From assembly GCF_000315625.1 (NCBI RefSeq), contig NW_005434426.1, positions 9,814 to 49,442 of the forward strand: a stretch of DNA of 39,629 bases, written 5' to 3'. Numbering within the stretch: position 1 is the first letter of the stretch; each line of letters opens with the position of its first letter. Source of the stretch: Guillardia theta CCMP2712 (taxonomy: Eukaryota > Cryptophyceae > Pyrenomonadales > Geminigeraceae). The notes beneath the pieces are model-generated. The model made no database searches. It was given only the letters and a program-made list of their open reading frames with translations, and had not been told where the DNA came from. Of this stretch, positions 1 to 14,139 are shown piece after piece. A program made the position numbers and the translations under genes.

Positions 1-27
1 AAGGGAGGGAAGGAAGAGCGATCGCAC

Positions 28-977
28 CTCAGCATACGTGAAGTTGCTGAGCTTGGCATGCTGTAGGACACCCATGTTGCAGAGAGCAGCGACAAGACAA
101 TCATTCCTATCAGCTCGTCATGTCCGGCTCCTCCTGCTCCTCCATCACCATTCTTCTCTCCTAGGAAGATTCAGCGCCTTGGTGAAATAGATTTCCGCTC
201 GCTGGTAGTCTCCTGGCAGCATGCAGTTTACAGCAAGGAAAGAGAAAAGGGGAGAGCGAGGAATGGTGAGAAAGAGGTTGGATAGATGAATCGATGATGA
301 TGTTGATGTTGATGATGATGATGGTGATGAAGATGATGACGATGATGATGAACGAACAGAGGTTCTTACCATACTCGTATAGCGCGAGCGCATAGTTGTA
401 AACCGTCGGCAAGTGGTCAGAGAACAGATCGGCAAGGCGGCCGAGGGTGCGATTGAGCCTCTGGTATCATTTCCATCATCACAACCATAACTGACACATC
501 TTATCAACTCCAACCTTCTTCGGCCAGCGCGGCACGAGATCGTTGATCCTTTGCTCGAAGTCAGACACCAAGTCTCTCGTGCTGTTGCTCTGAGTGTCCT
601 GACACAACCCGTCAGGTCAGGACGGCAAGATCCTCCAGCACCAGAATCTCGGCGGGAATATCCAGCGTGAAATTTTTCAGCATGGTTATCAGGCTTTCTT
701 CATCACCCTCCTCCCCCCCCTCCTCCTCCTCCTCGAAAATCTCACTCTGCTTGTCCGACTTCCCAGAATCATCGTCGTCGTCGGAGTTTCCTCCTCGCAA
801 GTTGAGCGTGGACAGCGTGCGGTGGCCAGGAGCGCTCGAGATCCTCGGAGGCAGTTCGGCAACTCCCACCAACAGACGCTGCGGGGTAGAGGTCGAGGAG
901 GCAGAGCAGAGCCAGGAGAGGAAGAGGAAGAAAGCAGATGCCTTGAGCAGCAGCATCCTCTTGGGAGAGGAGACCAT
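28..977 (-). CDS. Secretory LRGG-leader TPR protein (partial, 5 exons seen)
   Basis: Exons read on the minus strand: 977-642, 598-515, 460-370, 212-149 and 106-28. Introns are 43, 54, 157 and 42 nt, all GT-AG with matching phase; a GTGCG donor at 27 shows the gene continues beyond the left edge. The protein starts with a hydrophobic signal-like segment (residues about 8-27, LLLKASAFFLFLSWLCSA), then STLNLRGG near residue 60, then a very acidic stretch (DDDDDSG, EEEEEGGEEGDEE). Joined exons 3-5 read NYALALYEYGDYQRAEIYFTKALNL and on into ALCNMGVLQHAKLSNFTYAE, which is a tetratricopeptide repeat helix pair followed by a second one. TPRs are protein-protein interaction scaffolds; the partner is unknown. 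Destination (ER, plastid complex or secreted) is inferred only from the leader. The 157-nt intron is expanded by a (GAT)n tract at about 293-350. Confidence 0.75.
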
Positions 978-1106
978 GGGGGTTAGAATGAGATGGAGGA
1001 AGCAGTGACGAATGAAACCCTAGCTCGATCTTGATCCGAGAATGTCAGCATGGCATGCTGCTCTGACACCTGACGGCCTGATGGACATGATAAGCTCAGA
1101 TGCATC

Positions 1107-1180
1107 ATTATCTCCATCATCATCATCTCCATCATCATCATCATCATCATCATCTCCATCATCATCATCATCATCATCAT

Positions 1181-1212
<32 letters not shown>
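1107..1212. repeat. (ATC)n microsatellite
   Basis: Nearly uninterrupted ATC/CAT triplets with periodic TCC interruptions. It lies upstream of the divergent start of the LRGG/TPR gene. All apparent ORFs here are homopolymer (Ser, His or Met runs) and I do not regard them as genes. The following stretch 1220-1670 is T/C-rich without a recognisable gene. Confidence 0.9.
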
Positions 1213-1820
1213 CTATCATCTATGGGTCATCCATTTTTATCTTTTCCTTTCCTCATTTGCATCCAAGCATCCAACTCAATTCAAATCTAGATACCCTTCT
1301 ATCGTCCTCTTTCATCCTCTCGTTTTCTCATACATGTTTCTTTCACTTCACTTCACTGGGCTTTTAGCTTCTAACTCTCTCCTCTTTTAATTCTCCTCTT
1401 TGCTATTCTCTCCTAATTCTCTTCTCTCCTCCTTCCCCCTCACCTCTCCAGTTCTCTGGCTCTCTCGTACTTCTCAATCTTCGCCGCACTACCTTGAAAC
1501 ATCCATTCTCCTCTTCTTCCCTCCTCCCCATCTCACCCCTATTCTCTCCCCCCACTCCATTCCTCCTCTTCTCGCTTCTTTCCTTCGATATCTCTGTACT
1601 CCCCACTTCCTACCCTTTCCTTCTATCAGTCTGGTCCAGTCTTGCTCTACCCCCCGCTCTGCCGGAAGCCACAACGTTTCTCAAGGTTGTAGTTGATGAG
1701 TCCGTTGGTATTGTTGCGGTCGACATTCCTGTTCTTTCTCTTGTCCTGCTCCACACTGTTGTTGTCCTTGATGCTTTGACTGTCTTATTGTGTTGTGTTG
1801 TTACTTTGTTGTGTTGTTCG

Positions 1821-2016
1821 CTTGTAGTCTTGTAGTCTTGTGGTCTTGTAGTCATGTAGTCTTGTAGTCTTGTAGTCATGTAGTCTTGTAGTCTTGTAGT
1901 CTTGTAGTCTTGTAGTCTTGTAGTCTTGTAGTCTTGTAGTCTTGTAGTCATGTAGTCATGTAGTCTTGTAGTCATGTAGTCTTGTAGTCTTGTAGTCTTG
2001 TAGTCTTGTAGTCTTG
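1821..2016. repeat. 8-bp minisatellite GTAGTCTT
   Basis: About 24 tandem copies of an 8-bp unit (GTAGTCTT, with GTAGTCAT and one GTGGTCTT variant). Because 8 is not a multiple of 3, the repeat gives LQDYKTTR-like peptides in minus frames. The open frame of 195 codons at 1610-2197 is a by-product, not a supported gene. Confidence 0.9.
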
Positions 2017-2113
2017 TTCTGTTTTTGTCTTTCCTTGTTTTCTTCTTGCCCTGTCCCCTTGTAGTCTTGTTCTGTTTTTGTCTTTCCTTGTTTTCTTCTT
2101 GCCCTGTCCCCTT
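2005..2113. repeat. 53-bp direct tandem duplication
   Basis: Two adjacent, apparently identical 53-bp copies, shown by the phrase GTCTTGTTCTGTTTTTG at 2011 and again at 2064. Each begins with the GTAGTCTT unit of the neighbouring minisatellite, so the duplication probably arose from it. Between 2120 and 2400 I see only unassigned sequence that becomes purine-rich. Confidence 0.85.
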
Positions 2114-2434
2114 CACATCAGCCCTTTCACCATCTCGTGGGGCGGATTTCAACCGAGGGGTAGGGTGGGTTCTTGTGGTAGGATATTGTGCGGTCATTTA
2201 AGGTCTAAGTGGGGGTAGGGTACTTCATTTGACAGGGTGGGGAAAATGAGGTGGTGAAGGCGATGGCGACAGTCGGGGCGCTTGTCGTCCAGCGGGGTGA
2301 GCGATGAGGGGAGGGGAGAGGAGGGAGGAGGGAGGAGAGGACAGGTGAGAGGAGAGCAGGGGAGAGGATGGGAGAGGACGGACTCTAAGTGTCATACTGA
2401 TCGACTTCCTTATACCCCAGCGTGCTTCATTTTC

Positions 2435-3197
2435 ATGTGCATCCTCCACGCCTACAGCATGGTGGATGTAACAGAGACCCTCCCATCCACCTTGCGGCTC
2501 AGAGGAGGGATGCATCTATTCAACGAAGCCATGTATGCGCTAGATGACGAGGTCGACCTCCCAGACGCTTACCACGATGAGAATATTCGGGAGCAGATAC
2601 AGAAAAGGTTTCACAAGCTGGTAAGCCCTAGCACGAGTGGGTTGGCCGTCGACTTTCCAGCCATGCAGGAGCGATAGTGACGGGTTTGCAGTTTGACGAT
2701 CCGAGCAACACAGAGCTCTACGACGCTGTGAGTTTGTGAGTCTGCAGGAGGCTGCTGGTCTGAAATCCCAGCCAGATAAAGCTCTTTAGGAGGAACAAGC
2801 TTGCGCACAAAAAGGTGATTCATTCCCCTGCTTGCTCACAGCTGGTCAACCCAAGTTGCCAGGAGCTGCCGATACCCATCCACCCAGTGGTAGATCCCAT
2901 GGTCAGTAATCTTGTGCCACTGCTTGCCATGTGCATGACGCGGTGCAACCAGCTTGCTGAGATCAGGAGAAGAAATCAAGGTGCAGCTCAGTTCGATTCA
3001 AGGGATGTCTGACACCTTTGAAAGATGCCGCGGCTTTCCGGAGTAAAGATACGCTGCGGAAGAGGAGCAAGATAAAGCGAAGGCACATCCTATCCCATGT
3101 TCTATCCAGCAAGAAGCGCAAGGCTAAGAAACAACTCCATGGGAAACAACAGAGGTTGAGAAAGAGGAGAAGCTCAAGGGGCCCTGACAAGAAATGA
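2435..3197 (+). CDS. Small LRGG-leader protein with basic C-terminus, micro-exons
   Basis: Exons 2435-2620, 2692-2727, 2776-2814, 2863-2901, 2953-2980 and 3025-3197 join in consistent phase (introns 71, 48, 48, 51 and 44 nt, all GT-AG) to a protein of about 167 aa. The start is uncertain: M at 2435 gives a short hydrophobic leader (CILHAY), M at 2459 is possible, and a possible 3' splice site (TTATACCCCAG) lies at 2420. The leader ends in PSTLRLRGG, then comes an acidic helix-rich part (YALDDEVDLPDAYHDEN), RRNKLAHKK, a PIPIHPVVDPM segment, and a strongly basic tail rich in K, R and S ending GPDKK. I do not recognise the family. The basic tail suggests nucleic-acid or ribosome binding (inference). 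Four consecutive internal exons are only 28-39 nt. Confidence 0.65.
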
Positions 3198-3332
3198 ATA
3201 TTTAATATGATCTGAATTGGACGAATCTAAAACCCAACGCGATCAAGAGAAGCTACAACACGTCGGCCTCTCGGGTCGCAGATTGAGAAAAGTCATCACG
3301 GTACGAAACCTTGCAGAGTACCACTCAAAAGT

Positions 3333-3633
3333 CTATCGGAGTTGCCGGTGAGCCCCCCTATCATTCTTGTCCAGACCACAATCAACCTGCCTGTACACCG
3401 CCAACACACATGCATTGTTTACCAGGGTCTGAACATGGCCTCGTTCCTCACCCTGCGAAAGCACGGGTCACTCACTCGCAGGACAGGAGGACTCAGGACA
3501 AGTTCTATACTCACTTGGTGACGAGGCCCGCGATCCTGTTGGCAGCCTTTCTGTCCTTGTTCTCATCATGCTTGCCAAGCGGGTTGAACGGGTCATAGTT
3601 CACTCCATTGTTGAATCCCACGCCAAAGAGCAT
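3333..3633 (-). CDS. Short hypothetical protein, 3 exons
   Basis: Exons 3633-3515 (opening at M of MLFGVGFNNGV), 3452-3423 and 3390-3333 join in phase to a 68-aa product ending at a TAG. Donor CACCAA|GTGAGT and acceptor TTTCGCAG are good. A typical acceptor (TTTCTCCAG) lies at 3646, just before the chosen ATG, so an upstream exon may exist and the ATG shown may be internal. Visible features are an N/G/F-rich start (GFNNGVNYDPFNPLGK), a charged middle (HDENKDRKAANR) and a VRNEAMFRPW segment. I do not recognise it. Confidence 0.45.
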
Positions 3634-3851
3634 GGTGGTGGAGATCTGGAGAAAGCTCGTGAGTTTACTTGAATGCTGACAACATTGCTGACAGCGAACT
3701 TTGACCACTCGTTTCTGTTACACAAGACATTGCTCTACAACATGAAAGAACAAGTATGTACAGAGAGCACTCCATTCCAACAAAACAACCCTATCTTTGT
3801 CCCTTCACCACAGCGCTGATTTGTTATCAAATCAAGGGGAATACCACAGAT

Positions 3852-4757
3852 CATTTCATCCAGCAGGGCACGTAATCAACAGAAGTGATCTTTCTGACAT
3901 ATCGTAAACGATTCCTGCCCTCTCCCTCACCTCTCCGACGGCCTTCGTCGCCTCTTCCCCCTTCGTGCATGGCAGGTAGCTGAACATGGTCTGTGCTCCA
4001 ACCCCGAAATAGAACTATTTGATAACCCCTGTCCCACCCACCCCTCCTCAGTGTACCCCCCTGTTTAACCCTCCAACTACCCCCATATTTCCATTGTTTC
4101 GGTCCTCCCACACCCCCTGCACGCAAGCTTTCACTGAGCGTTCTCGGCCCGGCACAGATCCCGCTGAGCCTGAGTGCGGCAGGCCCGGGTCCGATCACAT
4201 TGAAGGGCCTCAGGCTCGGAGCGGCCCGGCCCGGCCCGGAGGCTCGGGACTGAATCCGCCGTCCGACGACGGTCCGATCGGCCGGCGTCAAGTGCGACAA
4301 CGACTGCCAGATCCCCTTGCCTGATTTATTTCAGTGGGTCGTCTGGAAGTGTCACACCGCTATCATATCATCCATCCCACTGTCAGCCCAGCTGGAGCTT
4401 ACGGCTCCGATGATCCCTCATGGAGTTTTCTCGGTTCTGAAGTAATCGGGCTTACCTTTCTGAGCCCCAGCGATCTTTGTTGGCACCGTGACCACTCCAG
4501 CTTCTCTACTCCACTGTGAGTCACAGTTCGAGTAACCGGCCACCCGGTTGATGAACTTCTGTCTCAGTTTACCCCCGGGAGTCAGCGCACGATCTGGCAC
4601 TCAAAGTACAAACCTTGGGATCCGGCGTTGAGCAGCAGCCTATCAGCTTGGTGACGGTGACTGCCGCTGACAAGTTTCTTCATGGACTGCCGATTGACCT
4701 CCCGCCGCTGCACTGCGATCAGGGTTGAAATGTCACCATCTTCTCCGTCATCCTGGG
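3852..4757 (-). CDS. Doubtful minus-strand gene with repeat-filled intron
   Basis: Three open blocks with plausible splice borders: 4757-4611 (after a CCCCCCAG acceptor; STLIAVQRREVNRQSMKKLV), about 4564-4452 (KFINRVAGYSNCDSQ to TKIAGAQK, ending in a GGTAAGCC donor) and about 3995-3852 (SYLPCTKGEEATKAVGEV to a stop). The large intron between the last two would hold the GC-rich dispersed repeat at 4019-4330. The acceptor of the last exon is weak and no family is recognised. The blocks could also belong to two different genes. Confidence 0.3.
4019..4330. repeat. Dispersed repeat: C-rich TACCCC part plus GC palindromes
   Basis: A CACCCACCCC/TGTACCCCCC-rich half (4025-4110) is followed by a GC-rich palindromic half with GGCCCGGCCCGG and CGGCAGGCCCGGG (4140-4280). 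The same combination recurs at about 19200-20150 and 36360-37265, and a related GC/TCACTG-rich block lies at 5940-6240. No coding capacity is evident, so a degenerate non-autonomous element family seems likely. Confidence 0.55.
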
Positions 4758-4954
4758 GGGACCACACACATGGCAACCTGCAGGCACCGCAGCCCGTTAT
4801 GGACTGATGCGCATGAGAAGTGCAATGCTGTTGTCCTCAGTACCCTCATCAAAGATTCAGGACTGAGATGCCGCGTCCACGTGCAAGGGCGTCACCAGCC
4901 GGGGCAGAATGTTTCCCAACATTGGCCCTGAAGATCATCACGCTGAGGGGGATT

Positions 4955-5164
4955 TTGAACTTTCCGCAATGGGCAGGGGATTGCTCGGGAGCAAAACTGC
5001 AAGCAGCAGCACAGAGGAAAGATCCGGAGGGCATCGTAAATGCATATGCTCAGCACGTCCCGCCAAAGGTCTTTCTTCCCATCACATTGCCAGCACTGAT
5101 GGACTCTTGCAGGATTGGCAACAAGGATGATGCGTTGCGCGTTCTGCTCGCAGGATGTCTCTGG
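4955..5164 (+). CDS. Helical-repeat (PPR-like) fragment
   Basis: The open frame reads AQRKDPEGIVNAYAQHVPP and then a segment with LPALMDSCRIGNKDDALRVLL, which resembles the paired helices of a pentatricopeptide repeat. A donor-like CTG|GTGATC lies at 5164. A second open stretch in another frame (about 5157-5310; ASLSFAAIISGAAVRSGMRL, ending in a CAC|GTAAGT donor) may be the next exon. No start or end could be fixed, so this is either a gene fragment or an incompletely resolved gene. The similarity is weak and seen by eye only. Confidence 0.3.
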
Positions 5165-5369
5165 TGATCCGACCTGTAAACGCATCCGGTCCAGGATCTT
5201 TCGTCAGTTCAAGGCCTCCCTGTCTTTCGCTGCCATCATCTCGGGTGCCGCAGTGCGTTCCGGTATGCGTCTCATTCCTGACAGTTGTGAAGGTATCAGT
5301 AAAAAGCACGTAAGTTTAGAGTGTAATGGCCGCAGTGGAAGCCGTGGAAGACTTAAGAATCAGTACGAG

Positions 5370-5813
5370 GAGAGTAGAGGAGATCAGGAGAGTAGAGGAG
5401 ATCAGGAGAGTCGAGGAGATCAGGAGAGTCGAGGAGATCAGGAGAGTCGAGGAGATCAGGAGAGTAGAGGAGATCAGGAGAGTCGAGGAGATCAGGAGAG
5501 TCGAGGAGATCAGGAGAGTCGAGGAGATCAGGAGAGTAGAGGAGATCAGGAGAGTAGAGGAGATCAGGAGAGTCGAGGAGATCAGGAGAGTCGAGGAGAT
5601 CAGGAGAGTAGAGGAGATCAGGAGAGTAGAGGAGATCAGGAGAGTAGAGGAGATCAGGAGAGTCGAGGAGATCAGGAGAGTCGAGGAGATCAGGAGAGTC
5701 GAGGAGATCAGGAGAGTCGAGGAGATCAGGAGAGTCGAGGAGATCAGGAGAGTCGAGGAGATCAGGAGAGTAGAGGAGATCAGGAGAGTCGAGGAGATCA
5801 GGAGAGTCGAGGA
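5370..5813. repeat. 18-bp minisatellite, 25 copies, one variable base
   Basis: The unit GAGAGT(A/C)GAGGAGATCAG is repeated about 24.7 times. Every copy appears identical except base 7, which is A or C; the order along the array is AACCCACCCAACCAAACCCCCCACC. One plus frame reads ESRGDQ (AGA/CGA, both Arg), another reads RVEEIR (GTA/GTC, both Val); the third has a stop when A is present. A long open frame runs from 5115 to 5897 through the array. It is not clear that it is translated. Confidence 0.95.
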
Positions 5814-5873
5814 GGCTTGACCCTGACACGTCAACTTGCTGGCCATACGGCGAGAAGTCAAAAACTTGTTGAG

Positions 5874-6017
5874 CCTCTTTACTCAAAGTTAAGTTAAAAA
5901 TTCAAAAATCAGCACTACGGCGAGGAGTTGAGTAGTAAACAGGGCCGCTGAGGCCGCTCCGAAGGTCACCGTGGCACCGGGCCTGATTTTTGACTTAACG
6001 GGAGTTGAGTAAAGCAA
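5874..6017. repeat. Foldback (MITE-like) element with imperfect inverted ends
   Basis: The left end CTTTACTCAAAGTTAAGTTAA...CAAAAATCAG (5876-5911) is an imperfect inverted copy of the right end CTGATTTTTGACTTAACGGGAGTTGAGTAAAG (about 5981-6013). About 70 bp of GC-rich sequence lies between them. A single copy of the left end recurs at 19445-19472. No transposase ORF is present. This fits a miniature inverted-repeat element or a long hairpin. Confidence 0.55.
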
Positions 6018-6820
6018 GGCCCGTACTATCAGAATCATTATATTGAGCCTGATATCACTTCAAATATCTGACGGTCGAGCCCCCGGATATGCCGCGGCTG
6101 AAGGGGTCGTTATGCCATTATTGACTTATAATTTGTACCACGGCTCTGCACCGGGAACCAGTGAACTCCGACTCGGCCCGGGTCCCGGACTCGGACCGTA
6201 CCGGTGACCGTCACTGTCACTGCTGGCCGTGAGTCAGTAGCACCTGGTGGTATCGTATCTACGACCAACGGTGGTAGGACATAGGTTCTGAGAGACGTAT
6301 CTCAGGAAGTTGCGACCCTTGGAGTCATGTGACCCGGGATGTCATAGCATTTAAAAAGATTTTTTATTGCGAGGAGTCTTAAACGAAACTCTGAAAATAT
6401 TTCAAATAAAGTATGTTAAATTTCAACTTTGCATGATTCATTTGGCAGCCGTTTTTCATCAAACATGGACCACAAACCGTATCCAGTTTTGTCCCGAAGG
6501 ATAAGGAGTACCATGTCTTCCAAGAGATGCGAGTTTACAACGTTTCGACGCAGTGAAGCAAAAAAACCTCGCGATATAGTAAAGGGGGTGGGGGTGATTT
6601 CTTGATAGGCTTTTCGTTAGCAAGGATGCAAGGACCCCTCTTTTCATGCGGAGATCGCAGGTAAAATATGGGGTGGTACATTCTGGGGAAATTACGAAGG
6701 GGAGGGGTCCAGGGGTTCGCAAAAGAGGGCGGGAATATTGGTTCCTAGGAAGAGAGCGGAAGGAAAACAGAGCGGAGGAGGAAGCGGACGAAGAAAAGAG
6801 CGATAAGTAGTCAAGAAAGA
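6018..6820. other. Intergenic region, no gene seen
   Basis: It starts with GC-rich repeat debris rich in TCACTG/GTGACC (to about 6250), continues into an AT-richer stretch (6350-6450) and ends purine-rich. ORFs at 6459-6722 and 6692-6922 on the minus strand are short and without family resemblance. It presumably includes the promoter and 5' UTR of the RWP-RK gene. Confidence 0.5.
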
Positions 6821-7525
6821 GTGATTAGAAACCTGGTACATACAATGGTGCACGCGATTGGTGAAGGAAGATCGAGAGAAACAGAGCAACAGGCTTCGAA
6901 AAGAATTGGTATGCACCTTCAACTATCGGATATCGTGTCGCTGTTTCACCTTCGACAGACAGAGGCTGCAAAACTCCTGGTGAGCCTTGAAAATTCTTTC
7001 TATTGTGTTTCATAATTGTGGTTGAATGACTTCTTTGCTCAGGGAATATCATTGTCAGCAATGAAGAATGCTTGCAGACGGGTTGGAATCACACGTTGGC
7101 CGTATTCCCGAAGCCGCCCAAATCTACCAGACGAACAATCGCATTTCAGCAGCCAATCAGGTGCAGAAAGTCCTGCTTCTTCAGATACTTTGCTGCAGAC
7201 CGATGATGGTTTATCCTCGGAGACATCCGAATCTACCACATATGAAGCTACTACACAATCGGTTGGTATCTTCACAGATGAAGGTTCATCACAAATGGTA
7301 TCAACGGGTCTAGGAACAACCAGAGAAAGCGTCCAGGATCCAAACACAGACAATCCTGTTGACACCTTCCAGGTCGACGTGCCTTCATTTGACGGGAGTG
7401 TACAGGCTGTGTCCTTCAACTACAACGAAGCACCCAACAATTTTTGCAGACATATCGGTGAGCGGGAAGATGATTTTCCTCCGCTGACTGAAGGATGGAT
7501 TCACAACTTCATTGAATCAATCTAA
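6821..7525 (+). CDS. RWP-RK domain transcription factor
   Basis: Two exons, 6821-6979 and 7043-7525, joined across a 63-nt GT-AG intron in phase 0, give 213 aa. The joined product carries a complete RWP-RK domain at about residues 30-82: a helix LQLSDIVSLFHLRQTEAAKLL, then GISLSAMKNACRRVGITRWPYSRS. The family hallmark is normally RWPYRK; here it is RWPYSR. The intron falls inside the domain, right after the AAKLL helix. RWP-RK proteins bind DNA in plants, algae and other protists and regulate nitrogen responses or gamete differentiation. The remaining 130 residues are acidic and rich in S, T, D and E without a known domain (no PB1 seen), possibly an activation region (inference). Starts at 6821 or 6845 are both possible. 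Confidence 0.85.
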
Positions 7526-8258
7526 AAGGAGCAGCTTCATCGTCTGCCATGTACAGAAAATGCCTCTTCGGCCTCGCCTCTGATACCCAGCAATTCAGGC
7601 TTGCAAAATGACCTCACTGACGCTCTGAGTGCGCCAGAAAGTGATCTGCTGAGCGGCAGAATCGCAGTAATCTAGTATCTCCAATGAATGTATCTCTACA
7701 TCGAACATGTCGGCTATCCACAGGAAGCTGCTGCTGCTCCAGCGAAGCTGCAACGGCCCTCCCGGGCCGCCATGGTGGACGAGTTTTAGAGTAGATAATG
7801 TAAGTCCGCCTCAGAGGTGTAATTAGTGAAGTGTGAATGACAGAAGAGATCAAGGGACCGGGCAGAGATGCAGTACGAGCGACCAGCTGGGGGTGGAGGG
7901 GGAGGGAGGGGAGGGAGATGGAGAGAGCAGAGGCAAGGCGGGGGGGAGACGAGGAGACAGAGGGGAAGCAGGAGGGAGGTAGGGGTGGAAGCAAGATGGC
8001 AGGAGGAAGATAGAAGGGAAGGGGAGGAGAGGGAGAGGTGAAGGATACAACATGGAAGAGAACGTGGGACGTTGCGTGCAAGTTGTGTCAGAATGGAAGA
8101 TAGGGAGGGAGCGAGTACGAGGAAGCGGAGGAGGACGAGGAGGAGGGCGGGTGTGGTGGTGAGTATGAGGATAGGAGACAGAAATGTGGGCGTAGAAAAC
8201 TCACGATTCCTTCATCTCTGCGGTGCCATCGTCTCACCTGGAATGCAGTGAAGCGGCT
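7526..8258. other. Intergenic region with purine-rich tract
   Basis: 3' flank of the RWP-RK gene followed by a G/A-rich strand from about 7880 to 8180 (GGGAGGGAGG and GGAGGAGG blocks). Proline/serine-rich minus-strand ORFs here reflect this composition. I see no gene. Confidence 0.5.
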
Positions 8259-13890
<5,632 letters not shown>

Positions 13891-14139
13891 CGTAGCCAGT
13901 CTTGGAGAACGACATGCTTTTTCTTCTCATATTTGTCTCGAGCAGAATCTGTTGAAAACCATGTTTTGAGTGGTTGGCAGCATCCTTTCACCCGCCATCT
14001 TGTTCTTCTCCCCATGTTTGGTATCTACATGTTTGTTCGCCAGCAGACCTCTTGACATCATACCTTCCTCTTCCACTCTCACCGGCATCCAGCGATCAGG
14101 AGCTACCTCACTCCAGCGCTGGGCCAGTCAGTCGATCCG
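13891..14139. other. Convergent intergenic region
   Basis: About 250 bp between the copine stop and the stop of the minus-strand glycoprotein gene. It must hold both 3' UTRs and polyadenylation signals. I see no canonical AATAAA and no further gene. Confidence 0.6.

Noticed and set aside
1610-2197. 195-codon minus ORF rich in TTRLQDY
   Set aside because: A translation of the 8-bp minisatellite and the 53-bp duplication; no family likeness.
5115-5897. 260-codon ORF through the 18-bp repeat as a real RGD-repeat protein gene
   Set aside because: No initiation or splice context, its C-terminus reads into the foldback element, and a repeat length divisible by 3 keeps several frames open without selection. 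Kept as a repeat and a finding only.
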